Source: CAIYQJ01 sp963717255
GTDB lineage: Bacteria; Chloroflexota; Limnocylindria; Limnocylindrales; CSP1-4
Assembly (NCBI GenBank): GCA_963717255.1
Contig: CAVQVT010000004.1
Location: forward strand, 62,001 to 126,000
DNA: 64,000 nucleotides
Reading direction: 5' to 3'
Each line of letters begins with the position of its first letter. Within the stretch, counting starts at the first letter, position 1. Below the pieces are notes generated by a model. The model saw only the letters and a list, made by a program, of their open reading frames with translations. It had not been told where the DNA came from and searched no databases. Positions 10,675 to 19,943 of this stretch are shown in pieces. The translations under genes were made by a program, and so were the position numbers.

Positions 10675-11498
10675 CCCGCCGGCACTGGAGCATCGGGACG
10701 TGGGCCGCATACGGGATCGCGCTCGTCGCGACGCTCGTCTCGCTCTTCCCGCTCTACTGGCTGTTCGTCATCTCGACGAAGACGCCGCGTGAGGCGTTCG
10801 AGACGCCGCCCCAGTTCCTGTACATCCCGGACTTCAGCAAGTACGTCCAGGTCTGGACCACGGGCGACTTCGCGGCCTCGTACCTCAACAGCATCCAGGT
10901 GGTCTTCCTCGGCGTCCTGCTCACTCTCGTCGTCGCGACGCCCGCGGCCTACGCGATCATCCGGTTCAAGGTCCGCGGCGTCCGCTACATGCGCTTCTGG
11001 CTCCTCGTCGCGTACACGACGCCCGAGTTCCTCTTCGTCATCCCGATGTACGTCGCGTACCAGCAGCTCGGGCTGTACGACACGGTGGCGGGGCTCGCGC
11101 TCGTCTACCAGGTCTTCGCGATCCCCTTCGCGATCTGGCTCATCCAGTCGTTCCTCGGCGAAGTGCCGCGGGAGCTCGGCGACTCGGCGCGCGTGGACGG
11201 CGCGAGCGAGCTCCAGACGCTCCTGAAGGTCTACCTGCCGCTCGCGGCCCCGGGGATCGCGGCCACCGCGATCCTTGTCGGCATCAACATGTGGAACGAG
11301 GTGACGATCGCCCTCTCGCTCACCTTCGACAACGCGCGGACCGTCCAGATCGCCGTCGCGGGCTACCGTGGCTACGCCGCGATGCGGTGGCAGGAGATGG
11401 CGGCCGCGGCGGTGATGGCGGTCCTGCCGATGCTCGTCTTCGCGGGGATCGCACAGCGGTACATCGTGAAGGGGCTCACGTTCGGAGCGGTGAAATGA
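10671..11498 (+). CDS. Sugar ABC transporter permease, MalG-like
   Basis: 275 residues from the GTG at 10671, which overlaps the stop of the MalF-like gene; a longer in-frame extension upstream is only a shadow of that gene. Six predicted membrane helices, EAA loop ELGDSARVDGASELQTLLKVYLPLAAPG, and the MalG-type ending FVKGLTFGAVK-like (IVKGLTFGAVK). Its stop overlaps the SDR start as ATGA (11495-11498), so translation is coupled through the operon. Confidence 0.93.
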   Translation: MTRRHWSIGTWAAYGIALVATLVSLFPLYWLFVISTKTPREAFETPPQFLYIPDFSKYVQVWTTGDFAASYLNSIQVVFLGVLLTLVVATPAAYAIIRFKVRGVRYMRFWLLVAYTTPEFLFVIPMYVAYQQLGLYDTVAGLALVYQVFAIPFAIWLIQSFLGEVPRELGDSARVDGASELQTLLKVYLPLAAPGIAATAILVGINMWNEVTIALSLTFDNARTVQIAVAGYRGYAAMRWQEMAAAAVMAVLPMLVFAGIAQRYIVKGLTFGAVK

Positions 11499-12290
11499 GC
11501 ATCTCGATCGACCTGTCCGGGCGCCGCGCCCTCGTCACCGGCGCCGGCCGGGGGATCGGCAGGGGCATCGCCCTGAAGCTCGCGGAGGCGGGCGCGGACG
11601 TCGCGGTGAACGACCTCGATCCCGCCACCGCGGAGGCGACGGCCGAGGCGGTCCGCGGGCTGGGTCGGCGCTCGGTCGCGATCGGCGCGGATATCCGGAC
11701 CGCCGCGGCGGTCGACACGGTCGCGGACGCGGCAGAGGCGGCGCTCGGGGGCGTGGACATCCTCGTGAACAACGCCGGGATCTCGCTGTACCGGGCGATC
11801 GTCGACTGCTCCGAGGACGACTGGGACGCCCACCTGGACATCATGGCGAAGGCGACCTTCCTGACCATCCGGCGCCTCGGCCCGGCGATGATGGAGCGGG
11901 GCTGGGGCCGGATCGTGAACCTCGGCTCGTACGTCGCCCAGCTCAACTGCACGACGAAGTTCTTCGGGCCGTACTGCGCCGCGAAGTTCGCGATCGTGGG
12001 CCTCACGCAGGTCGCCGCGCAGGAGCTCGCGCCGCACGTGACGGTGAACGCGATCGGCCCCGGCGACGTCGCGACCGAGATGATGGAGGCCGAGTGGGTC
12101 CTCGAGGGCGAGCGCCGTGGGATCCCGGCCGCCGATGTGAAGGACGAGTACCGGCAGCGGCTGATCCTCGGCCGGTTCGAGACCCCGGACGACATCGCGA
12201 AGCGGCGTCCTCTTCCTCTGCTCACCGCTCGGCGACCAGGTGACCGGGAGCCACCTCATCGTGAGCGGGGGCCTGCCATTCCATGCCTGA
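11495..12290 (+). CDS. Short-chain dehydrogenase/reductase, frame broken near 12,204
   Basis: Classical SDR: cofactor motif TGAGRGIGRG (about 13-22), NNAGIS, catalytic Ser in GSYVAQL and YCAAKFA (YxxxK). After DDIAK an extra base in the CGGCG stretch at about 12,200-12,206 shifts the frame; removing it restores the standard SDR ending VLFLCSPLGDQVTGSHLIVSGG and a TGA at 12290 that overlaps the ATG of the next gene by 8 nt. That overlap supports the repair. Probably acts on the same sugar or cyclitol intermediate as the neighbouring dehydrogenases and aminotransferase. Confidence 0.85.
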
Positions 12291-13384
12291 CGGCGCGACC
12301 GTGACGCCTGACCGATCCGTCCCGGTCCCCGCACCTGCCTCCCCGGGTCGCGTCGCCACGGCGGCGGCCGTCCCGATCGAGACGGGGCGCGGCGTCGTCC
12401 CCGCGATGCTCGCGGCGCTCGGCGGGCGGTGGCTCCTCGTCACGCAGGCAGAGCCGCTCGCGCTCCTCGATCCGGCGCTGGTCGCGCGCGCGGCCGGCAT
12501 CGAGACCGTCACGTCGCTCGCGCGGGCCGACCTCGAGGCACTGGTCGGGCGGACACCGCCCGACGTCACCCGCATCGTCGGGCTCGGCGGGGGGATGGCT
12601 CTCGACGCCGCCAAGTGGGTCGCCTGGCGTCGCTCCCTCCCGCTCATCCTCGCCCCGTCGATCGTGAGCGTCGACGCGTGCGTGACGAACACCGTCGCCG
12701 TCCGCGACGGCGGGACGATCGTCTACGAGGGCTTCGTCGTCGCCGACCGGGTCGTGGTGGACACCGAGCTCGTGGAGCAGGCTCCGGTCCGGCTGAACCG
12801 CGCGGGCGTGGGCGACCTCCTCTCGATCCACACCGGCCTGTGGGACTGGCGCCTCGGGACGCGTGCGGGCCGGATCGCCTACGACGCGGGGATCGCCGCC
12901 GCCGCCGCGAACGTCCTCGGTCGCACCGAGGCGCTCGCGCCGGAGATCGCAGCCGTCTCCGAGGCCGGCGTGGGCGGCCTCGTCACGATGTACGCGGAGG
13001 TGAACGCGCTCTGCCTGCGGGCCGGGACACAGCGGCCCCGAGGAGGGCTCGGAGCACTACCTCGGCTACCGGGTCGAGGAGGTCACCGGCCGCTCCTTCG
13101 TCCACGGCGAGCTCATCGGCCTGGGGACCGTCCTGATGTCCACCCTCCAGGGCAACGACCCGGCTCGTGTCGTCAGGATCCTCGACACCTGCGGCGTGGC
13201 GTGGCGCCCTGCCGACCAGGAGCTCGACAGGGCGGTCCTCGTCACGGCCATCGCCGGGCTGCCGGCCTTCGTCCGGGCGCATCGGCTCCCCTGGTCCGTC
13301 GCGGACGAGGCCGACTTCTCACGCGCCGCGGCCGCTCGCCTCCTCGACACCGCAATCGAACAGGAGATCGGAGCCTCGCGATGA
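12283..13384 (+). CDS. Iron-containing alcohol dehydrogenase family, sn-glycerol-1-phosphate dehydrogenase-like (second paralogue), frame broken near 13,027
   Basis: About 366 residues. NAD motif GLGGGMALDAAKWVAW. Metal ligands Asp in GVGDLLSIH, His in EGSEHYLGY and His in RSFVHGE, the last two lying after a one-base insertion in GGGACAC (about 13,024-13,027). Without it the protein reads RAGHSGPEEGSEHYLGY and ends at 13384, overlapping the DegT start as ATGA. It is diverged from the first paralogue and has a different N-terminus, so the two probably handle different intermediates or form a heteromer. Confidence 0.83.
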
Positions 13385-14547
13385 CCACGCCCACGCCTGC
13401 CCCGCACGGCCCCCACGACGCGTCGTCCACCCCGACGCCGCCGGAGGTCCCCGTGGAGAACCTCACGCGCTGGCACGCGGCGATCGCCGACGACCTGCGG
13501 GCCGCGTTCGAGGCCGTCCTCCCGGTCGGGAAGTACACGCTGGGGGCGCAGCTGAAGGCGTTCGAGGAGGAGTTCGCGGCCTACTGCGAGACCGGGCACG
13601 CGGTCGGGATCAGCAGCGGCACGGCCGCGCTCCACCTCGGGCTGCGCGCGCTCGGCGTCGGCCCGGGCGACGAGGTGATCACCGTCCCGAACACGTACGT
13701 CGCGACCGTCTTCGCGATCACGTACACGGGGGCGACCCCGGTCTTCGTGGACGTCGACCCCGTCACCGCGAACATGGACCCCGAGCGGGTCGCCGCCGGG
13801 CTGTCGGACCGGACGAAGGCGATCCTCCCGGTCCACATGTACGGACAGTGCGTGGACATCGACGCGATCCGCGTGGCCGCGCCCGCGATCCCGGTGTTCG
13901 AGGACGCCGCCCATGCCCACGGGGCGACGTACAGGGGCAGGAAGGCCGGGAGCCTCGGCGAGCTCGCCGAGTTCAGCTTCTACCCGGCGAAGGTGCTCGG
14001 CGCCCTCGGCGACGGCGGGATCCTCACGACGAGCAGCGACGAGCTCGACGCGCGCGTCCGGCAGCTCCGCTACATGGGCCAGGCGGGGACGAAGCACGAG
14101 CACCTCGTCCTCGGCTACCAGGAACGCCTCGACGAGATGCAGGCCGCGTTCCTCCGCGTGAAGCTCCGCTGCCTCGAGGACCAGCTCGCCGGCCGGCGGC
14201 GCGTCGCCGCGCGCTACGGCGAGTGGCTCGCGGGCACGCCGGTGACGCCGCCGGCCCACGACGTCACCGGCCGTCACGCGTACTACCTCTACACCGTCCT
14301 CGCGCCCCGGCGCGAGGAGCTCCGCGCGTACCTGGACGAGCGCGGGATCCGGACGCAGCTCATCTACCCGAAGCTCGTCCCGGACCAGGGTGCCTACGCG
14401 ACCCACCCGTGGCGCGCCGCCGATGGCCTCGAGGTGGCGCGTTCGCTCGTCCCGCGGCTCCTCTGCCTCCCGATGTTCGCGGAGCTGACCGACGCCGAGG
14501 TCGATCGGGTCGGCCGGGCGGTCCGCGACTTCTACGAGGTCGACTGA
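13381..14547 (+). CDS. DegT/DnrJ/EryC1/StrS-family sugar aminotransferase
   Basis: 388 residues. PLP-pocket features: SSGTAALHLGLRALGVGPGDEVI, an EDAAHAHGATYRG stretch and the Schiff-base lysine in FSFYPAKVLGALGDGG. These enzymes transaminate keto-sugars or keto-cyclitols, normally in biosynthesis (amino sugars, aminocyclitols) but reversibly. A DegT enzyme beside two alcohol dehydrogenases, an SDR, a GH4 enzyme and an importer is an unusual set; run in reverse it could remove the amino group of an imported amino sugar. Start ATG overlaps the previous stop. Confidence 0.92.
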   Translation: MTTPTPAPHGPHDASSTPTPPEVPVENLTRWHAAIADDLRAAFEAVLPVGKYTLGAQLKAFEEEFAAYCETGHAVGISSGTAALHLGLRALGVGPGDEVITVPNTYVATVFAITYTGATPVFVDVDPVTANMDPERVAAGLSDRTKAILPVHMYGQCVDIDAIRVAAPAIPVFEDAAHAHGATYRGRKAGSLGELAEFSFYPAKVLGALGDGGILTTSSDELDARVRQLRYMGQAGTKHEHLVLGYQERLDEMQAAFLRVKLRCLEDQLAGRRRVAARYGEWLAGTPVTPPAHDVTGRHAYYLYTVLAPRREELRAYLDERGIRTQLIYPKLVPDQGAYATHPWRAADGLEVARSLVPRLLCLPMFAELTDAEVDRVGRAVRDFYEVD

Positions 14548-14550
14548 TCG

Positions 14551-15768
14551 ATGCGGCTGGTCGTCATCGGCGGAAGCGGGAGCTCGACACCGGAGCTCAT
14601 CGACGCCCTGAACGACTGGCCCGGGGGGATCGACCGGCGGCCACCTCTCGCCGTCGTGCTCGTCGGGAGGTCGCGCGAGAAGCTCGAGCTCGTCGCGTCC
14701 GAATGCCGCGCCCGCCTCGCAGCCGGCGGTCGACCCGTGCTCGTGGAGGCGGAGCCCGACCTCCGGCGAGCCCTCGACGGCGCGGACGTCGTCCTCGACC
14801 AGGTCCGCGTCGGCGGTCTCGCGGCCCGCGTCTTCGACGAATCGTTCCCGCGTGCGTTCGGACTGCCGGGCGAGGAGACCGTCGGCCCCGGCGGGTTCGC
14901 GAACGCGCTCCGCACCGTCCCGGCCCTGCGGGCCACGTGGGACGCGGTCGCCTCGATCGCGCCCGGCGCGCTCGTCGTAGACCTCACCAACCCGGCCGGG
15001 ATCGTGTGCCAGGCCGCGGTCCGCGAGTGGCCGCTGCGGGTCATCGAGGTCTGCGACTCGCCCGTGACATTCACCGGCGCGATCGCCGCGCGTCTCGAGC
15101 GGCCCGCCGCCCGCGTCGCGCGGAGGTACGTCGGCACGAACCACTGCGGGTGGTACGTGCCGGAGGATCCCGACGAGCTCGACCGACTCGCCGACCTCGT
15201 GACGGGGATGGACCCCTCGGTCGCCCGGCTCCACGGTGCCCTTCCGGCGCCGTACGTCCGCTACTACGCCGCGCCGGACCGCCAGCTCGCGGGCCAGCAG
15301 GGGAAGGCGACGCGCGCGGAGCAGCTCCTGACGCTCGACGCGGATCTCCTCGCCGGGTATGCCGCTGCGCCCGGGGCCGCGACGGTCCGTCGCGGGGCGC
15401 TCTGGTACGGAGCCGCGGTCCTCCCGGTCATCGACGCGCTGGAGCACGGCACCGACGAGACGCTCATCCTCGGCGTGCCCAACGACGGCCGGGTCCGCGG
15501 CGTGCCGGATGCGACGATCGTCGAGGTGCCTCACATCGCGCCGCGACCAGGAGAGCTCTCGGCCCTCCCCGCCGCGGACCTCCCGCCCCTCCCCGGACTG
15601 CTCCTCGCGGAGGTCGGGACGTACGAGACGCTCACCGTGGACGCGCTGTCGCCCGGCGCGCCTCCGGAGGCGCGCCTGCGGGCCCTGCTCGCGAACCCCC
15701 TCGTCCGCGACGTCGACCGGGCCACGGCGATCCTCGCCGCGATCGACGCGGGGTCGCCGGTCTCGTGA
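14551..15768 (+). CDS. Glycoside hydrolase family 4 (NAD+/Mn2+-dependent 6-phospho-glycosidase type)
   Basis: 405 residues. GH4 hallmarks: N-terminal dinucleotide motif VVIGGSGSSTPELIDAL, LTNPAGIV, the metal-binding Cys in VCDSPVTF and His in GTNHCGWY, then GKATRAEQ. Family members oxidise C3 of the sugar with NAD+, eliminate the aglycone and re-reduce, often on 6-phosphoglycosides. Located 3 nt after the DegT gene and overlapping the next kinase gene as GTGA. Likely the first hydrolytic step after uptake; anomeric specificity cannot be read. Confidence 0.9.
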   Translation: MRLVVIGGSGSSTPELIDALNDWPGGIDRRPPLAVVLVGRSREKLELVASECRARLAAGGRPVLVEAEPDLRRALDGADVVLDQVRVGGLAARVFDESFPRAFGLPGEETVGPGGFANALRTVPALRATWDAVASIAPGALVVDLTNPAGIVCQAAVREWPLRVIEVCDSPVTFTGAIAARLERPAARVARRYVGTNHCGWYVPEDPDELDRLADLVTGMDPSVARLHGALPAPYVRYYAAPDRQLAGQQGKATRAEQLLTLDADLLAGYAAAPGAATVRRGALWYGAAVLPVIDALEHGTDETLILGVPNDGRVRGVPDATIVEVPHIAPRPGELSALPAADLPPLPGLLLAEVGTYETLTVDALSPGAPPEARLRALLANPLVRDVDRATAILAAIDAGSPVS

Positions 15769-16742
15769 GCACCCGCGGCCGCCCGCGGCTCGTCGGCGCG
15801 GTGGACGTGGGCGCGACGAAGACGCTCGCCGCCGTGGCCCGGCTGCCACTGGCGGCCTGGGCGCCCGCCGGTCGGATCGTTCGGATGGCCACGCCGCGCG
15901 AGCCGGCCGCGCTCGTCGAGGCCCTGGCCGTGGCGCTCGCGGACCTCGCGGCCGAGGCCGGCGGGCCGCTCGAGGCGGTCGGGGCCGGGGCACCCGGCCC
16001 GCTCGACGCCGCGCGCGGGATCGTCCTCCACTCGCCCAACCAGGGCTGGCACGACGTGCCCCTCGGACCCCTCCTCGCCGCGCGGCTGGGCGTCCCGGTC
16101 GGGCTGGACGACGACGCGAACTGCGGCGCGCTCGGCGAGGCGCTCCTCGGCGCCGGTCGTGGTGCCGACCCGGTGGCGTACGTCACGGTCAGTACCGGGA
16201 TCGGCGCGGGGATCGTCGCCCATGGCCTCGTCCTGCACGGAGCGCACGGCACCGCGGGCGAGGTGGGGCATCTCGTCGTGGATCCCGAGGGCCCGCGATG
16301 CGGCTGCGGCCGCCGGGGGTGCGTCGAGGCCTTCGCAGCGGGCAGCGGCCTCGAGCGCCGGGCACGCGTCGCCTGGCCGGGTGCCCGGCGCTCCGACGGT
16401 TCCCCCGCTCCGAGGACGGCCGCCGAAGTCCTCCGGGCTGCACGTGCGGGCGACGGCGAGGCGCGGCACCTCGTCGCCGACGGCGCGGCCGCTCTCGGTC
16501 TGGCTCTCGCGGCGCTCGTCGCCGCGGTCGACCCTGAGCGGATCGTGGTCGGCGGTTCGATCGGGCTCGCGCACCGCGCGTACGTGGCGCGCGCGGCCAG
16601 GGCGGCGCGGAGGCGGACGATCCGGGGGACGGGCGCCGGCGTGACCGTGCTCCCGGCGGCTCTCGGAGGGGCGAGCGTGCTGGCCGGAGCTGCGGTCATC
16701 GCCGCCGGCCTTGCTCGCGCGGAGGACGACGGGGCGGCGTAG
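15765..16742 (+). CDS. ROK-family sugar kinase
   Basis: 325 residues from GTG 15765, which overlaps the GH4 stop. N-terminal AVDVGATKTLAAV, catalytic-region LDDDANCGALGEA, GTAGEVGHL and the complete zinc motif CGCGRRGCVEAF; C-terminal VVGGS. Unlike the ROK protein at 2776 all catalytic and zinc motifs are kept, so this is an active kinase by sequence. Last gene of the operon; probably phosphorylates the sugar freed by the importer or GH4 step. Confidence 0.9.
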   Translation: MSTRGRPRLVGAVDVGATKTLAAVARLPLAAWAPAGRIVRMATPREPAALVEALAVALADLAAEAGGPLEAVGAGAPGPLDAARGIVLHSPNQGWHDVPLGPLLAARLGVPVGLDDDANCGALGEALLGAGRGADPVAYVTVSTGIGAGIVAHGLVLHGAHGTAGEVGHLVVDPEGPRCGCGRRGCVEAFAAGSGLERRARVAWPGARRSDGSPAPRTAAEVLRAARAGDGEARHLVADGAAALGLALAALVAAVDPERIVVGGSIGLAHRAYVARAARAARRRTIRGTGAGVTVLPAALGGASVLAGAAVIAAGLARAEDDGAA

Positions 16743-16843
16743 AGCGGCAAGCGACCGCGGCCGACTACGCTGTCGGGAGCGGGAGCCGCCCTACCGCGCG
16801 ACGCGGCGGACGGTGGGTATCGCCTGGTGTACGGGGGCCATCG

Positions 16844-17470
16844 ATGGGACGTTCACGGCTGGCGGTCGGCGCCCTCCTCCTCTGCGTCGCCGCCGCGGCG
16901 GCACCCCTCCCGGCGGGCGCCGGCTCCGAGGCCGGGGCATGGCCCACCGGGGCCGCGGCGGCACCCCTCCCGGCGGGCGCCGGCTCCGGGGCCGGGGCAT
17001 GGCCCACGGGGGCCGCGCAGGTCGCGACCGTCCGGAGGATCGTGGACGGCGACACGCTCGACGTCCGCATCGGGAGCGCGAACGTCCGCGTCCGGCTGCT
17101 CCAGATCGACACGCCCGAGGTCCACTCGGGGGCCGAATGCTGGGGCAGGCAGGCGAGCGCCGCGCTCGCCCGGCTCCTGCGGCCTGGGACCACGGTGACG
17201 ATGTACGCGGACCCGGCGCTCGACCGCACGGATCGGTACGGTCGCGCGCTCCGATACGTCTTCCGTGGCACGACCAACGTGAACGTCCGGCTCGTGGCAC
17301 AGGGCGATGCGGCGCCCTACTTCTACGACGGGGAGCGCGGCCGGTACGCGGCGGGCCTCGAGCGCGTCGGACTCGCGGCGCGGCGAGCCCGCCTGGGCCT
17401 GTGGGGCGGCTGCCCCGGCACCGTGTACGACCCGTACCACGCGCTCGACACGGGGCCGCCGCGGGGCTGA
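16844..17470 (+). CDS. Secreted thermonuclease (staphylococcal nuclease fold)
   Basis: 208 residues. Signal peptide of about 22 residues (MGRSRLAVGALLLCVAAAAA), then a duplicated 20-residue Ala/Gly/Pro segment, then an SNase domain (about 60-190): VRRIVDGDTLDVRIG, VRVRLLQIDTPEVHSGAECWG and DRYGRALRYVF. The Asp, Glu and Arg residues of the calcium/catalytic site are recognisable in these motifs. Exported Ca2+-dependent nuclease for DNA/RNA outside the membrane. Stands alone, convergent with the exporter operon. Confidence 0.9.
   Translation: MGRSRLAVGALLLCVAAAAAPLPAGAGSEAGAWPTGAAAAPLPAGAGSGAGAWPTGAAQVATVRRIVDGDTLDVRIGSANVRVRLLQIDTPEVHSGAECWGRQASAALARLLRPGTTVTMYADPALDRTDRYGRALRYVFRGTTNVNVRLVAQGDAAPYFYDGERGRYAAGLERVGLAARRARLGLWGGCPGTVYDPYHALDTGPPRG
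16892..17011 (+). repeat. Two tandem 60-bp copies inside the thermonuclease signal/linker region
   Basis: 16892-16951 and 16952-17011 match at 58 of 60 positions. The repeat is in frame and duplicates the 20-residue linker after the signal peptide (APLPAGAGS.AGAWPTGA). A recent slippage duplication is likely; it changes only linker length. Confidence 0.9.
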
Positions 17471-17473
17471 CGC

Positions 17474-17493
17474 CCCGGCGACGCTCCGCCGGG
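17474..17493 (+). terminator. Hairpin just after the thermonuclease stop
   Basis: CCCGGCG (17474-17480) pairs with CGCCGGG (17487-17493) around a 6-nt loop, 3 nt after the stop codon. There is no T-run, so it may be a weak or factor-dependent terminator. Confidence 0.4.
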
Positions 17494-17626
17494 TGGGGGG
17501 CCCGAGGACCGTCGGGGCAGACCTGCGACGGGCACCCGCAGGGACGGAGGCCGCCCGAGCGAACCGGCGACGGGCGCCGCACACGACCGCCGACGCCTGG
17601 ATGCGACCCCCGGCGCCCGCATACGG

Positions 17627-17648
17627 CCGCGAGCGCGCGCGCTCGCGG
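17627..17648. repeat. Perfect 22-bp palindrome in convergent intergenic region
   Basis: A fully self-complementary G/C segment lies between the convergent thermonuclease (+) and exporter ATPase (-) genes. It is placed to act as a bidirectional transcription stop; function inferred only from position and symmetry. Confidence 0.5.
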
Positions 17649-17694
17649 TGGTGGCGCCGAGGTCACCGCTGCCGAGCCGTCCGGGGGCGGCTGC

Positions 17695-17872
17695 TGCCAG
17701 ATTCACGTGGGGTGAGCACCTGACGCTGCTGGACCCGTGACCCCGACCGGCCCCGGTCGCCCGGGCCCGCACGCTACCCGTCTCATGAGAGGGTCGCGAG
17801 GGTTCGGGCGACCGCGAGCCCGACGCAGGGGCCGCGATGGCAGCCACGCGCTCACCCCACGTGAATCTGGCA
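17695..17872. repeat. 23-bp perfect inverted repeat enclosing 132 bp (MITE-like)
   Basis: 17695-17717 is the exact reverse complement of 17850-17872; each arm contains CACGTG. Arms of 23 bp around a short non-coding core resemble a miniature inverted-repeat element or a long extruding hairpin. No flanking target duplication is obvious. The remainder of the 17,471-17,961 gap holds only the two hairpins listed and no gene I can support. Confidence 0.85.
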
Positions 17873-17961
17873 CTTCGTGGCCGAGCGCCCGGCTCGGCAT
17901 CGCCGCGCGCACCCGGCAGGAGGCCGCCGCCGCCGGAGCGTCCGCAGCGGCCGGCCGCGCC

Positions 17962-18788
<827 letters not shown>

Positions 18789-18792
<4 letters not shown>

Positions 18793-19943
18793 GCGTCGCC
18801 CCCGGCCACGGGGTCGCCGCCGGCCACCGGCCCCTCCCCCGCCGACGGCGTGCCGGGTGCGCCGGTCGGCCCTTCGTCCGCCCCGGGCTCGCCGTCCGGC
18901 CCGGCCGTCCCTCCCCCGCCGGGCCCGGCACCGCCGGCCGCCCTTCCCGTCGCCCCCCGATCGTGGTCGGGCCAGATGCCGACGTGGTCCTCCTCCAGCC
19001 GGAGCCGGACCCGACGCGACAGCTCGAGGGCCTCGATGTGCGCCTTCGGCAGCTGGAGCCGTCCAGCCCGGTCGAGCACCGCGAACTCCTCCGCGATCGC
19101 CCGGTGGTGCCCCTCGTCGGTGATCTCCGTCCGGCGCACCGTCTCCGTGCTCGTGCGCCCGTCGCGGATCCGGACCGTCCTGCCTACCTGCTCCGAGATC
19201 GCCGCGTCGTGCGTGACGACCACGATCGTGGTGCCGAGCTCGGCGTTCACGCGCCGGAGGAGCGCGAAGATCTCGGCCGAGGTCGCCGTGTCCAGCTCGC
19301 CGGTGGGCTCGTCCGCGAGGATCACCGCCGGCCGGTTCGCGAGCGCGACCGCGATCGCGACGCGCTGCTGCTCCCCGCCCGACAGCCGCTCCGGACGATG
19401 GTCGCCACGATCCCCCAGCCCGACGAGGCCCAGCAGCTCCGCGGCCCGCGCTCCGCGGTCGCGGCGACCCTCCAGGACCATCGGCAGCTCCACGTTCTCC
19501 GCCGCGGTCAGGTATGGGAGCAGGTTCTGCGACGTCTGCTGCCACACGATCCCCACGACCTCGCGCCGGTAGCGCGTCCGCTCGGCGCGCGTCAGCTGAC
19601 CCAGGTCGTGGCTGGCGACGACCGCGCGGCCCGCCGACGGGACGTCGAGCCCGCCGAGGATCGAAAGCAGGGTGGACTTCCCGCTCCCGGACGCGCCGAC
19701 GATCGCGACGAGCTCGCCGGGGTCCACGAGCAGGTCCAGCCCCTGGAGGGCGACGACCTCCAGGTCCGCCACCTTGAAGATGCGGACGAGGTTGTCGCAG
19801 ACGATCGCGGCACCCTCGCCGTACAGGGCGCGATGCGGCCGGCCGGAGGCGTCGGCCGCCCCTGCCGCCCCGGCGGCGTCGAGCGCCCCTGCCGGCCCTG
19901 CCGCCCCGGCCGCTCCGGTCGGCCCGCCGGTCTCGCTCGTCAT
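18789..19943 (-). CDS. MacB/LolD-type ABC exporter ATPase with C-terminal AbrB-like domain
   Basis: 384 residues. Low-complexity Gly/Ala/Pro leader (1-45), ATPase core (about 50-270: GASGSGKST, LSGGEQQR, VILADEPTG, VTHDAA), then an unusual segment at about 285-326, AVLDRAGRLQLPKAHIEAL and RVRLRLEEDHVGIWPD, which has the pattern of SpoVT/AbrB-MazE swapped-hairpin domains. A Gly/Pro/Asp-rich tail of about 58 residues follows. GGAGG precedes ATG 19943, which overlaps the permease stop. The normal family length is 220-260, so the tail is an added module; its role is unknown. Confidence 0.85.
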
